Assembly: GCA_024235895.1 (NCBI GenBank) | Contig: JACKLM010000002.1 | Location: forward strand, 496,001-560,000 | Direction: 5' to 3' | DNA length: 64,000 bases | DNA from: Burkholderiaceae bacterium | GTDB lineage: Bacteria > Pseudomonadota > Gammaproteobacteria > Burkholderiales > Burkholderiaceae_C | In this document: positions 43,343-52,091 of the stretch, one piece after another | How the letters are laid out: every line of letters begins with the position of its first letter | Numbering within the stretch: the stretch's first letter is position 1 | Made by a program: the position numbers and the translations under genes | Notes under the pieces: model-generated | Told to the model about the DNA's origin: nothing | Seen by the model: the letters and a program-made list of their open reading frames with translations, nothing else | The model's database searches: none

Positions 43343-43502
43343 GGGGTCGTCTGGCGCGCCGTCGCGCGGGTCTTGGGGGTTGGAGATTCGGCGCCGTGGT
43401 CCGGGATCGCGTCCTGCGGCGCCGCGAAGGCGTGGGATGGGGGCGATCGGCGCGGTTTCAAGAGCCCGCGCTCGCCGCCGCCGGCGTTCGGCCGGTGGCC
43501 TC

Positions 43503-43581
43503 TCAAGGAAACGCCGGGCCGCCCCAAGTTTCCTTGACCCCCACGGGGGGCGGGCTGGGCGCAGCCCGGCCCTGGGGGCGC
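43503..43581. repeat. Hairpin cluster between the second gamma-glutamyltransferase gene and htpG
   Basis: A 10-bp inverted repeat TCAAGGAAAC/GTTTCCTTGA (43503-43512 with 43528-43537) is followed by a CCCCC/GGGGG element. A 7-bp CGGGCTG/CAGCCCG hairpin (43551-43568) ends just before the stop codon of the neighbouring gene. The arrangement resembles dispersed intergenic repeats of Burkholderiales and may also terminate the upstream gene. The rest of the 239-nt spacer is featureless GC-rich DNA. Confidence 0.6.
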
Positions 43582-45198
43582 TCAGAACCCGACGGCCTGC
43601 CCCTCGCGCCGGCTGTCGCTGGCAGCGACGTAGCCGTCGTCCGGATCGTCGGACAGCCGCGCGATGAACTGGCCGGAGCCGAAGTCCATGGTCGCGTCGG
43701 GCGTGGGCTTCAGCGCGTGGCCGCGCGCGCGCAGCGCCTCGACGAGCGCCGGCGCCATCGTGGGCTCGCAGTCGATATCGAGCCCGGTCGCGACCTTCCA
43801 GCGCGGGGCGTCGCAGGCCGCCTGCGGCTGCTGGCGGTGCAGCAGCATGCGCACCAGCGTCTGCAGGTGGCCCTGCGGCTGCATGTTGCCGCCCATGACG
43901 CCGAAGGCCATGACCGGCCGGCCGGCGCGCGTCAGGAAGCCCGGGATGATGGTGTGGAACGGCCGCTTGCCCGGCGCGACGACATTCGGGTGGCCGGCGT
44001 CGAGCGTGAAGCCGCAGCCGCGGTTTTGCAGGCTGACCCCGGTGCCGGGGACGACGATGCCGCTGCCGAAGCCCATGTAGTTGGACTGGATGAAGCTCGC
44101 CACCATCCCGCGTGCGTCGGCCGCGGCCAGGTAGATCGTCCCGCCGCGCGGCGCGCGCCGTGGCCTGCCGGCGTCGAAGTCCTGCGCGCGCGCCGGGTCG
44201 ATGCGCCGCGCGCGCTCGGCGAGATAGGCGTCGTCGAGCAGGTCGTCGGCGCTCACCTCGGTCATGCTGCGTTCGTCGGCGACCCAGCGGTAGGTGTCGG
44301 CGAACGCCAGCTTCATCGCCTCGATCTGCAGGTGCAGGCTGTCGGCGCCGTCCACCGGCAGCCGGGCGAGATCGTGGTGACGCAGCATCCCGAGCGCCAT
44401 CAGCGCTGCGATACCCTGCCCGTTGGGCGGGATCTCGTGCACGCGGTGGCCGGCGAAGTCGATCGCGATCGGCTCGACCCAGCTCGGCGCGTAGCCGGCG
44501 AGGTCGGCCGCGGTCATCGCGCCGCCGTGCGCCGCCGCGTGCGCCACCAGCCGCGCCGCGGTTTCGCCGCGGTAGAAGTCCTCGCCGCCGGTGTCGGCGA
44601 TGCGGCGCAGCGTCGCCGCCGCATCCGGCATCGCGAAGCGCTCGCCGGGTGCCGGCGCGCGGCCGCGCGGCATGAAGGCGGCGGCGAATCCGGGCTGGCC
44701 CTGCAGCGCCGGCAGCGCGCGCGCCCACTTGTCGGCGGTGACGACGCCGACGCCGTAGCCGCGCTCGGCCAGCTCGATCGCCGGCGCGAGCAGGTCGGCG
44801 AGGGGCAGCGTGCCGAATCGCGCATGCAGCGCGGCCCAGCCGGCGACCGCGCCGGGGACGGTGACGCTGTCCCAGCCGCGCATCGGGATCGCACCGCCGT
44901 GGCGGCGCTCGAAGTACTCCGGCGTCCACGCCGCCGGCGCGCTGCCCGAGGCATTGAGCCCGGCGAGCGCGCCGCCGTCCCAGACGAGGGCGAAGGCGTC
45001 GCTGCCCAGGCCGTTCGAGCAGGGCTCGACGATCGTCATCGCCGCCGCGGCGGCGATCGCGGCGTCGACCGCATTGCCGCCGGCGCGCAGCATCTGCAAC
45101 CCGGCCTGCGCAGCCAGCGGTTGCGAGGTCGCGACCACGTTGCGAGCGAACAGCGGGCTGCGAATCGTCGGGTAGGGATTGGTCCAGTCGAAGTGCAT
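43582..45198 (-). CDS. Gamma-glutamyltransferase family protein, paralogue 2
   Basis: The 538-residue protein has the family N-terminal block ATSQPLAAQAGLQMLRAGGN, AVDAAIAAAAAMTIVEPCSN and GLGSDAFALVWDGG. The expected self-processing threonine is in GGTIYLAAADARG, followed by NYMGFGSGIVVPGTGVSLQN and GVMGGNMQPQGHLQTLVR. It is the closer of the two paralogues to bacterial GGTs in which the nucleophile is followed by a GXG substrate loop. No signal peptide is visible, so it is probably cytoplasmic. Its start at 45196-45198 is preceded by a 311-nt spacer with repeat elements. Confidence 0.9.
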   Translation of the reverse strand: MHFDWTNPYPTIRSPLFARNVVATSQPLAAQAGLQMLRAGGNAVDAAIAAAAAMTIVEPCSNGLGSDAFALVWDGGALAGLNASGSAPAAWTPEYFERRHGGAIPMRGWDSVTVPGAVAGWAALHARFGTLPLADLLAPAIELAERGYGVGVVTADKWARALPALQGQPGFAAAFMPRGRAPAPGERFAMPDAAATLRRIADTGGEDFYRGETAARLVAHAAAHGGAMTAADLAGYAPSWVEPIAIDFAGHRVHEIPPNGQGIAALMALGMLRHHDLARLPVDGADSLHLQIEAMKLAFADTYRWVADERSMTEVSADDLLDDAYLAERARRIDPARAQDFDAGRPRRAPRGGTIYLAAADARGMVASFIQSNYMGFGSGIVVPGTGVSLQNRGCGFTLDAGHPNVVAPGKRPFHTIIPGFLTRAGRPVMAFGVMGGNMQPQGHLQTLVRMLLHRQQPQAACDAPRWKVATGLDIDCEPTMAPALVEALRARGHALKPTPDATMDFGSGQFIARLSDDPDDGYVAASDSRREGQAVGF

Positions 45199-45509
45199 CG
45201 GTTCTCGGTGCCGCTTGGCGTGGTGGTGCTCGGGATCGCTTGGGGAGCTTCGCCTTTAGACGAGGCATCCGGGCGATCTAGGTTGCCTGGGCGAGGCTGT
45301 CAGATTCGCAATCGATGCGGATCTCGCGGGTATTCGTACTGCTCAGCCCGCGACGGCCAAGCGAGCCGAGGACGGCGCCCGCAGTGGTGTGGGACGGTCG
45401 AATACCACCGTGGTGTCCGCGAAGTCCCGCTGCCAATCGCCAACATGCCAAGCGGGAAACAGCCCTCCCAGAAATGCCTCGGCCGTGGCCAAGCCCCTGA
45501 CAAGGCCCC
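45199..45509. other. Gene-free spacer with a dispersed-repeat fragment
   Basis: This 311-nt stretch has no supportable gene. It includes GACGGTCGAATACCA (45393-45407), the exact reverse complement of TGGTATTCGACCGTC at 57987-58001. It also has other short GC-rich motifs shared with the spacers at 50127-50437 and 62144-62625. Both flanking genes are read leftward, so it must contain the promoter of the gamma-glutamyltransferase paralogue. No clear promoter was identified. Confidence 0.55.
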
Positions 45510-46733
45510 TCAGTCGCAGCCACCCCCCGCCGCCTTCGCCACCGGCGCCATGCGCAGCCTGAATGCGTCGGGCATGCCCGATCCGAGCAGCGGGCGCAGG
45601 TACAGGCGGAAGGCGTCGGTGACGTCGGTGCCCGACGGCGCGATGAATTCGTCCTCCATCGTCCGCGTGCGCCCGGCCACGTCCTGCAGCGGCTGCAGCA
45701 CGAAGTCGGCCGAGTAGAAGCCGGTGCGCCGGATCGCCACCGAGCCGTCGCAGTCGCCCCAGAAGGCGAACTGCACCGCCTTCTCGCCGACCTCGCGCGC
45801 CTCGCGCTGGTCGACGTCGCTGACGCAACCGATGAAGCTGCGCTGCAGGTAGCCGAAGGTATCGCCGCGAACGCGCTTGATCCCGAGCTTGCCCTTGATC
45901 TCCTCGCACAGCAGGTCCGCCAGCGCCCCGGTGCCCGACAGTTGCACGTTGCCGTGCGCGTCGTGCTCGGCCGACTTCGCCAGCTGCGCCAGGATCGGCG
46001 TGCCGCTGCCGTCGTGCACGCCCTCGGAGACCGCGACGACGCAGCGCCCCAGCCGCTCGTAGGTCGACTTGACGTCGGCCAGGAAGCGCTCGATGACGAA
46101 GGGGCGCTCGGGGACGTAGATCAGGTGCGGGCCGTCGTCGGGGAACTTCTTGCCCAGCGCCGACGCCGCGGTCAGGAATCCCGCGTGCCGACCCATCACG
46201 ACGCCGATGTAGACCCCGGGCAGCGCCGCGTTGTCGAGGTTGGCGCCGGCGAAGGACTGGGCGACGAAGCGCGCCGCCGACGGGAACCCCGGCGTGTGGT
46301 CGTTGCCGACGAGGTCGTTGTCGATCGTCTTCGGGACGTGGACCGCGCGCAGCGGGTAGCCGGCGGCGGCGGCCTGCTCGCTGACGATGCGCACCGTATC
46401 GGCCGAGTCGTTGCCGCCGATGTAGAAGAAATGCTCGATGCCGTGCGCGCGCAGCACCTTGAAGATCTCCTGGCAATACGCGAGGTCGGGCTTGTCGCGC
46501 GTCGACCCGAGGGCGGCGCCCGGGGTCGCGGCGACCGCCTCCAGGTTGTGGCTGGTCTCGCGCGTGAGGTCGACGAAATCCTCGTCGACGATGCCGCGCA
46601 CGCCGTGGCGCGCGCCGTAGACCAGCCGCACGTCGCGAAAGCGCCGCGCCTCCAGCACGATGCCGGCCATCGACTGGTTGATGACGGCGGTCGGGCCGCC
46701 ACCCTGGGCGACGAGGATCTTGCCGGACGACAT
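45510..46733 (-). CDS. 6-phosphofructokinase, probably pyrophosphate-dependent
   Basis: It phosphorylates fructose 6-phosphate in glycolysis, or reversibly with PPi. The 407-residue product starts MSSGKILVAQGGGPTAVINQ and has the nucleotide/PPi site FYIGGNDSADTVR. The catalytic PKTIDNDLVGNDHTPGF and the MGRHAGFL motif follow. The Asp after Gly-Gly-Asn marks the PPi-type subgroup rather than the GGDGS of ATP enzymes. Length is also that of PPi-PFKs. An upstream in-frame ATG would add 19 residues and is not supported. Confidence 0.88.
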   Translation of the reverse strand: MSSGKILVAQGGGPTAVINQSMAGIVLEARRFRDVRLVYGARHGVRGIVDEDFVDLTRETSHNLEAVAATPGAALGSTRDKPDLAYCQEIFKVLRAHGIEHFFYIGGNDSADTVRIVSEQAAAAGYPLRAVHVPKTIDNDLVGNDHTPGFPSAARFVAQSFAGANLDNAALPGVYIGVVMGRHAGFLTAASALGKKFPDDGPHLIYVPERPFVIERFLADVKSTYERLGRCVVAVSEGVHDGSGTPILAQLAKSAEHDAHGNVQLSGTGALADLLCEEIKGKLGIKRVRGDTFGYLQRSFIGCVSDVDQREAREVGEKAVQFAFWGDCDGSVAIRRTGFYSADFVLQPLQDVAGRTRTMEDEFIAPSGTDVTDAFRLYLRPLLGSGMPDAFRLRMAPVAKAAGGGCD

Positions 46734-46868
46734 TCGCGGTCTCCTTGATGGGTGCGCCTTGCATGACCCCGCGGCAACGCGCCGGATCATGAAAGCTCGC
46801 GTGACGGACGATGCGGGGGCGATGGTAAGGCGCCGCGCCGGCGCTGCAGGCCCCGGCGCGGCGTCGGT

Positions 46869-47438
46869 TCAGTACAAGCCGGGCACGAAACGCCAGGTGC
46901 GCGCGCGGTAGGCGGCGTAGCCCGGGTGCGCGCGCAGCAGCCAGCCCTCCTCGAGACGCGCCTTGGCCGCGAGCACCGCCGCCAGCGCGATCCACGCTGT
47001 GCCGGCAAGAGCCAACCCCGGCGCCGGCCACGCTGCGGCCGCGGGCACGCAGCCGGCGCCGGCGAACAGCACCGAGCCGTACATCGGATGGCGGATCCAG
47101 CGGTAGGGCCCGGCGTCGACCATCCGGCCACCGGCGCGCGGCGCCGGGTGGATGTTGAAGTTGCCCGGCCGGTTGGCCGCGATCGCCCAGCCGCCGAGCG
47201 CGATGCCGGCCAGCACCAGCGTCCATCCGGCCCACGGCACCCACGGCGCCGCGCCCGCCAGCACGAAGGGCACGGCACCAGTCGGCAGCAGGGCCGCCAG
47301 CAGCGCCGGGCCGCCGAGCAGCGCCAGCACCCCCATCAGCGCGAGCTGTGCCGCCACCAGCCGGCGGCCGACTTGCAGCCCGCGCGCATCGACGCCCGCC
47401 TTGTCGTGGACCGCGACGGGCCCTTGTGGATTCGGCAT
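46869..47438 (-). CDS. Isoprenylcysteine carboxyl methyltransferase-like membrane protein
   Basis: The 189-residue product has several hydrophobic segments and the family motif PYRWIRHPMYGSVLFAGAG, with the SAM-binding RHPxY signature and a C-terminal EEGWLLRAHPGYAAYRAR. Prokaryotic members of this ICMT/PEMT group methylate diverse small substrates or lipids, and none can be assigned here. It lies about 135 nt after the phosphofructokinase gene and 17 nt before gspB, all read leftward. Confidence 0.82.
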   Translation of the reverse strand: MPNPQGPVAVHDKAGVDARGLQVGRRLVAAQLALMGVLALLGGPALLAALLPTGAVPFVLAGAAPWVPWAGWTLVLAGIALGGWAIAANRPGNFNIHPAPRAGGRMVDAGPYRWIRHPMYGSVLFAGAGCVPAAAAWPAPGLALAGTAWIALAAVLAAKARLEEGWLLRAHPGYAAYRARTWRFVPGLY

Positions 47439-47455
47439 GGATTCGGGTCCGCTCG

Positions 47456-48142
47456 TCAGTAGTCGACGACGAAGCGCCGGCCCTGGAGGCGCATCTGCGC
47501 CGACCGCAGCCGGATGCGCTCCAGCACCACTCCGGGCGCGATCTCGTCGCCCTCGCGCGCGACCCGGCCGTTGACGATCAGCATGCGCGCGCTGGCCTGC
47601 GGCGAGTCGGTCGCGCCGCCGAAGGCCAGCGGCGGCAGCTGCGCACGCAGCGCCGGCGGCAAGTCCGCGAGCCTGGGGATCGGCTCGTCGCCCGCCGTCG
47701 CCGTCGCCTCGTCGGCCGATGCGGGCGAGGCCGCGGCAGACTGCACCGGTGCCGGTTCGCGAACGACCGGGCGAGGCGGCACCGGAACCGGCCCGACATG
47801 GCGATCGGCCGCCGCCGGCTGCTCGACCTCGGCCGCCGCGGGCATGGGCGGCGATGCAGCGCGGGTCTCCCACGTCGCGGCCCGCGGCGGCATGGACGAT
47901 AGCGAGCCCGCGTCGGCGCCAGCCTGCCTCGATGGCGCCTCGGCCCACGTCCACCACGCGGCCGCGGCCAGTGCGAGCAGCAGCGCCACCCCCAGCGCGA
48001 CGATCGCCCCGACGCGCCGCGGCGCTGCCGGCGCGCCGGCAGCGGGTGCGGCAGCCGGCAGCGGCTGGGCGTGCAGCCCGGGCAGTTCGCCGCGCGCCCG
48101 CTCGGACTCGGCGCGGCGCAGGGCATCGAGGACGTAGGACAT
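47456..48142 (-). CDS. gspB: General secretion pathway protein B-like (GspB)
   Basis: The 228-residue product has a short cytoplasmic N-terminus (MSYVLDALRRAESERARGEL), one transmembrane helix at about residues 44-62 and a Pro/Ala-rich periplasmic linker. A C-terminal domain with SARMLIVNGRVAREGDEIAP and GVVLERIRLRSAQMRLQGRR matches the GspB/PilP-like fold. GspA and GspB help place the type II secretin in the outer membrane. The neighbouring gspA supports the call, but no other gsp genes are nearby. Confidence 0.85.
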   Translation of the reverse strand: MSYVLDALRRAESERARGELPGLHAQPLPAAAPAAGAPAAPRRVGAIVALGVALLLALAAAAWWTWAEAPSRQAGADAGSLSSMPPRAATWETRAASPPMPAAAEVEQPAAADRHVGPVPVPPRPVVREPAPVQSAAASPASADEATATAGDEPIPRLADLPPALRAQLPPLAFGGATDSPQASARMLIVNGRVAREGDEIAPGVVLERIRLRSAQMRLQGRRFVVDY

Positions 48143-48308
48143 GGTCGGGCTCAGCGATCGTGAGGACAGGCCCCGCACCCGCGCAGGGACGGACGCCCCT
48201 GCGAGTCGGACCGCGGCCGCCGCGCGCGCGCGCCGCAGCCGCGCGAGTCGGGCCACGCCGCACATCGGTCGGGCCGCGCACGTGACATCACCTGCTCGCG
48301 TCGCATCG

Positions 48309-50126
48309 TCAGCGCACCCGCTCGAGTCGCGGCTCGTCGGCGCCGGTCGCACGCGTGAGCTGCATCAGCGTCAGCGCGCCGGCGATGCCATCGGGGTCCA
48401 GCCCCTGCGCGCGCTGGAAGGCCTCGATGCGCTGGCGCAGCGGCAGGTCCAGCGGCAGCGCGCCGGCCTGATAGGCACCGAGCTGCTCGAGCAACCAGCC
48501 GGCCAGCGGGCCGTCGGGCCGCACGCTCCCTCCTGTGAAACCGGGCGGCGTGCGCCACAGCGTCGCGAAGTCGCCCTGCCACAGCGTGGCCAGCGTCGCC
48601 AGCGAGACGCGGATGGCGCCGTCCGGCCCGCGCAACAGCGCCGCGCCGTCGCCCAGCCCGGTCAGCAGCACGATCGCGCGCGGCCCGCCCGCGGCCTGCA
48701 GGCTCAGCCAGCCCGGCCGGTCGAGCTGGCGCACCAGCGCGAGCGTGGCCTTGCCCTGCCAGCAACCGTACCCGGCACGCGCCAGCTGCGCGCAGGGCTC
48801 GCTGCCTTCGACGGCAGCAGCCGGCCAGGCCGCGGCCAGCGCGCGCCAGGCGTCGGCGGGGTCTGCCCAAAGCGAGCCGGCCAAGCCGGCCAGCGTCGCC
48901 GCATCGAGGGTCGGGACGACGGCACCGTCCGCGAGGCCCGGATCGCCCCCCGGCCGTGCCGACACCACGATGGCAGCGGGCGTGGCGCCGGGCACGATCG
49001 CGTCGCCTGCGTCACCGGCCGGCGCCGCGACTGCGGTTCCGGTCCCGGCCGTTGGCGTGGAGGCCGCCTGAGCGCCGGCTCCGGGCGGCGCCAAAGCGAC
49101 GGTCACGCCGGCAGCGCCCGGAGCCAGCTCGCCCGACGCGTCCCGCCCGGCTACCGAGGCGCCCGGCGCCGCAACATCCACCATCGCTTCGTCGCCTGCG
49201 CCCGGCCGCCAGGCCTGCCAGCCGAGCAGCGCCGCCAGCGCCAGCGCCGCCCCGGCTGCCGCACCGACGGCGATCGGGACGGCGCGCAGCGTGCCGGCCC
49301 GGTGCGATCCGTCCTGCGCAGCGCCGAAGACCTCTCGTGCGGCCTGGTCCAGCGTCGAGGCCGAGACCGCGGGCTGCCCCTGCGCATAGGCGCCCAGAAG
49401 CGCGCGGTCGCACAGCAGGTTGATGCGCCGCGGCACGCCGCGCGTGTGGCGGTGGATGCGGCGCAGCAGCGCATCGTCGAAGGGCATCGGCCCCTGCAGC
49501 CCGGCGACCGCGAGCCGATGCCGGACGTAGGCCGCGGTCTCGGCCTCGGACAGCGGCTCGAGGTGGTAGCGCGCGATGACGCGCTGCGCGAGCTGCTCCA
49601 TCCCCGGCGCGGCGAGCATCTCGCGCAGCTCGGGCTGGCCGATCAGCACGATCTGCAGCAGCTTGCGCGTGTCGGTCTCGAGGTTGGTCAGCAGCCGCAG
49701 CTGCTCCAGCACCTCGGGGTCGAGGTTCTGCGCCTCGTCGATGACGAGGACGCTGTGGCGGCCGGCCGCGTGCGTGGCGAGCAGGTGCTCGTTGAGCGGG
49801 TCGACGTAGCGCTTGACGCTGCCCTGCTCGGGCACCGCGATGCCGAACTCGTGGCAGGCGGTCTGCAGCAGCTCGGTCACCGACAGCTTGGGGTTGAAGA
49901 CGTACGCGACCTCGCAGCCCGCCGGCAGCTGGCCGAGGAAGCAGCGGCACACGGTCGTCTTGCCGGCCCCGACCGCACCGGTCAGCAGCACGAAGCCGCC
50001 GCCGGCGGTGACGCCGTACAGAAGGTGAGCGAGGGCCTCGCGGTGGCGCTCGCTCATGAAGAGAAAGCGCGGGTCCGGCGCGATCGAGAACGGCTCGCTC
50101 GTCAGCCCGAAGCGCTGCGTGTACAT
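48309..50126 (-). CDS. gspA: GspA/ExeA-type AAA ATPase with peptidoglycan-binding domain
   Basis: GspA (ExeA) is an inner-membrane ATPase that acts on peptidoglycan to let the type II secretin assemble. The 605-residue product starts MYTQRFGLTSEPFSIAPDPR. It has the Walker A GAVGAGKTTVCR near residue 50 and the Walker B VLVIDEAQNL near 130. A transmembrane segment lies near 285-305 and an Ala/Pro-rich linker follows. The tail has a C39-like region and a PG-binding domain ending FQRAQGLDPDGIAGALTLMQ. It precedes gspB by 166 nt with the same orientation. Confidence 0.9.
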   Translation of the reverse strand: MYTQRFGLTSEPFSIAPDPRFLFMSERHREALAHLLYGVTAGGGFVLLTGAVGAGKTTVCRCFLGQLPAGCEVAYVFNPKLSVTELLQTACHEFGIAVPEQGSVKRYVDPLNEHLLATHAAGRHSVLVIDEAQNLDPEVLEQLRLLTNLETDTRKLLQIVLIGQPELREMLAAPGMEQLAQRVIARYHLEPLSEAETAAYVRHRLAVAGLQGPMPFDDALLRRIHRHTRGVPRRINLLCDRALLGAYAQGQPAVSASTLDQAAREVFGAAQDGSHRAGTLRAVPIAVGAAAGAALALAALLGWQAWRPGAGDEAMVDVAAPGASVAGRDASGELAPGAAGVTVALAPPGAGAQAASTPTAGTGTAVAAPAGDAGDAIVPGATPAAIVVSARPGGDPGLADGAVVPTLDAATLAGLAGSLWADPADAWRALAAAWPAAAVEGSEPCAQLARAGYGCWQGKATLALVRQLDRPGWLSLQAAGGPRAIVLLTGLGDGAALLRGPDGAIRVSLATLATLWQGDFATLWRTPPGFTGGSVRPDGPLAGWLLEQLGAYQAGALPLDLPLRQRIEAFQRAQGLDPDGIAGALTLMQLTRATGADEPRLERVR

Positions 50127-50437
50127 GGGGCGAGGATACCCAGGCTGTGGCCGGTCGGGTCGGAGCCTGCGTGCGCCGGGCCGCGGCGCGGGGCACTTTG
50201 CCGCTCGCGATCGGCGATCGGCGGTTCGCGGCCTTCACATGTCCGCGCGGCCCTGCCGCGCCGATCGTCGAACGCCAACCGTCGCACGGGGCTGAGTCTG
50301 ACGAAGGCCGACCACGTGCCGATGGCGGTCGATGTCCGACAAGCCGGATGGCAGCGTGAGGGTCTGCAACGTCCCCATCGGAGCGAAGGCGCGGCTCCAG
50401 ATGTGCCGAACGGGGAACACTGCACTAGGATCGCCCG
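50127..50437. other. Gene-free divergent spacer between gspA and the threonine aldolase gene
   Basis: The 311-nt stretch separates divergent genes and must hold their promoters, but no good hexamer pair was found. It includes GTCGAACGCCAA (50267-50278), which matches the short core seen in other spacers of this window, and a few further related fragments. No convincing open frame lies in it. Confidence 0.5.
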
Positions 50438-51484
50438 GTGAGTACCCTCGTCATCGACCTTCGAAGCGACACCGTCACCCGCCCGACGACGGCGATGCGC
50501 GCCGCGATGGCCGCCGCCGAGGTCGGCGACGACCAGTATGGCGAGGACCCGACGACCGCGCGGCTGCAGCACGAGATGGCGGCGCTGCTCGGCAAGGAGG
50601 CGGCGCTCTGGGTGCCCTCGGGAACGATGGCCAACCAGATCGCGCTGAAGGTGCTGACGCGCCCGGGCGACGAGGTCGTCGCCAGCCGGCAGAGCCACGC
50701 GGCCTGGCACGAGGCCGGTGCGGCGGCGGCCAACGCGGGGGTGCAGATCGTCGAGGTCGGTGCCGGCGGCCTCTTCAGCGCCGACGACCTGGACGCGGCG
50801 ATCAAGCCCGCCGGGCTGCCGGTCTTCCCGCGCACGACGCTGGTCGAGATCGAGAACACCCACAACCGCGGCGGCGGCCTCGTCGTCCCGCAGGACGAGG
50901 TCGTGCGCATCTGCGAGCGCGCCCGCACGCGCGCGCTGGCGAGCTTCCTCGACGGCGCGCGGTTGTGGAATGCGGCGGTCGCCAGCGGACGGACCGAGGC
51001 CGAGCTGGCGGCGCCGTTCGACCTCGTCGCCGTGGCCTTCTCCAAGGGCCTGGGTGCGCCCGGCGGGTCGCTGCTGGCGGGGCCGCGCGAGCTGATCGCG
51101 TCCGCCGACCGCGCGCGGCGCATGTTCGGCGGCGCGATGCGCCAGACCGGCCACTACGCCGCCGCCGCGCTGCACGGTGTCGCCCACCACCGCGCCCGGC
51201 TGGCCGAGGACCATGCGAACGCCCGCACGCTCGCCGAGGCGATCGCGCCGCTGACCGGCGTGCAGCTGGACCTGGCGACCGTGCAGACCAATATCGTCGT
51301 CTTCCACCTCGCGCCCGGCGTGCCCGACGCACCGACCCTGGTCGCCCGGGCGCGCGAGCAAGGCGTGCTGCTGAACGCGTTCGGGCCGCGCACGGTGCGT
51401 GCGGTCACGCACCTGGACGTCGATGCGGCGCAGGTCAGGCGTGCGGGGGACGTGCTGCGGCGGCTGCTCGGCCCAACCGGCTGA
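50438..51484 (+). CDS. ltaE: Low-specificity L-threonine aldolase
   Basis: This PLP enzyme splits threonine or allo-threonine to glycine and acetaldehyde. The 348-residue product begins with a GTG codon (50438-50440) preceded by AGGA. It has IDLRSDTVTRPTTAM, GDDQYGEDPTTARLQHEMAA, ALWVPSGTMANQIALKVLTR and NTHNRGGGLVVP, with the PLP lysine in AVAFSKGLGAPGGSLL. Later HLDVDAAQVRRAGDVL fits the family end. It is divergent from gspA. Confidence 0.93.
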   Translation: MSTLVIDLRSDTVTRPTTAMRAAMAAAEVGDDQYGEDPTTARLQHEMAALLGKEAALWVPSGTMANQIALKVLTRPGDEVVASRQSHAAWHEAGAAAANAGVQIVEVGAGGLFSADDLDAAIKPAGLPVFPRTTLVEIENTHNRGGGLVVPQDEVVRICERARTRALASFLDGARLWNAAVASGRTEAELAAPFDLVAVAFSKGLGAPGGSLLAGPRELIASADRARRMFGGAMRQTGHYAAAALHGVAHHRARLAEDHANARTLAEAIAPLTGVQLDLATVQTNIVVFHLAPGVPDAPTLVARAREQGVLLNAFGPRTVRAVTHLDVDAAQVRRAGDVLRRLLGPTG

Positions 51485-51653
51485 TCCGCAAGGGACCAGC
51501 GCCGCAGGGCCAGCATGCGGTGTCACTTGGAGCCCGTTCCGCGCGACGCGGCACCCTGGGCAACCGGCTTGCGCCTCGGCGGCTGCGCGGCCAGCCCATC
51601 CTCGAGGGCGGCATTCATCCGGGTCTGCCAACCCGGCCCGCCAGTCCTCGCGC

Positions 51654-52088
51654 CTACGCGCCGCGCGAACCCCGCTTGGCCGCGCCGCCCGCGGTCGCCG
51701 CCTTGGCCACCTTCCTGGCGGCCGGCTGTTTGCCCGTCTCGCGCGCGGGAGCCTTGGCCGCGGCGGTCCGGGTCGCCGGCGGCTTCCTCGCCTTGCCGTG
51801 GCTCGCCAGCAAGGTGTCCAGGTTCTTCTCGATCTCGGTCTCGATCGTGCGGCTGAAGGCGCCGAGCAGGAAACCGAGCTTGGCGTCGAGGTCGAAGTGG
51901 TCGGCGGCGACGATCAGCCGCCCCTTGACGCCGCTGCGCGTGAACTCGACCGTATCGCTGGTCTCGCCCTGGATCGTCGAGCAGGCCATGCCGAAACGGC
52001 TCTCGACCTCGCAGGCCCATTCGCCGGCGATCTTGCGCGCCTCGGCCAGGCCGAGCTTGTGTTCGCGGTGGATTCGGATATCGGGCAC
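51654..52088 (-). CDS. Polyhydroxyalkanoic acid system family protein
   Basis: The 144-residue product has the conserved core of the PHA granule-region family: IHREHKLGLAEARKIAGEWA, RFGMACSTIQGETSDTVEFT, VKGRLIVAADHFDLDAKLGF and LLGAFSRTIETEIEKNLDTL. After residue 95 it has a Lys/Ala/Arg-rich tail resembling histone H1 or phasin-linked DNA-binding tails. The role is thought to be linked to PHA granules but is not established. It follows the aminopeptidase gene by 3 nt. Confidence 0.85.
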   Translation of the reverse strand: MPDIRIHREHKLGLAEARKIAGEWACEVESRFGMACSTIQGETSDTVEFTRSGVKGRLIVAADHFDLDAKLGFLLGAFSRTIETEIEKNLDTLLASHGKARKPPATRTAAAKAPARETGKQPAARKVAKAATAGGAAKRGSRGA

Positions 52089-52091
52089 GGT

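Noticed and set aside
45510..46733. ATP-dependent phosphofructokinase
   Set aside because: The GGND motif and the roughly 400-residue length fit the PPi-type subgroup better than PfkA.
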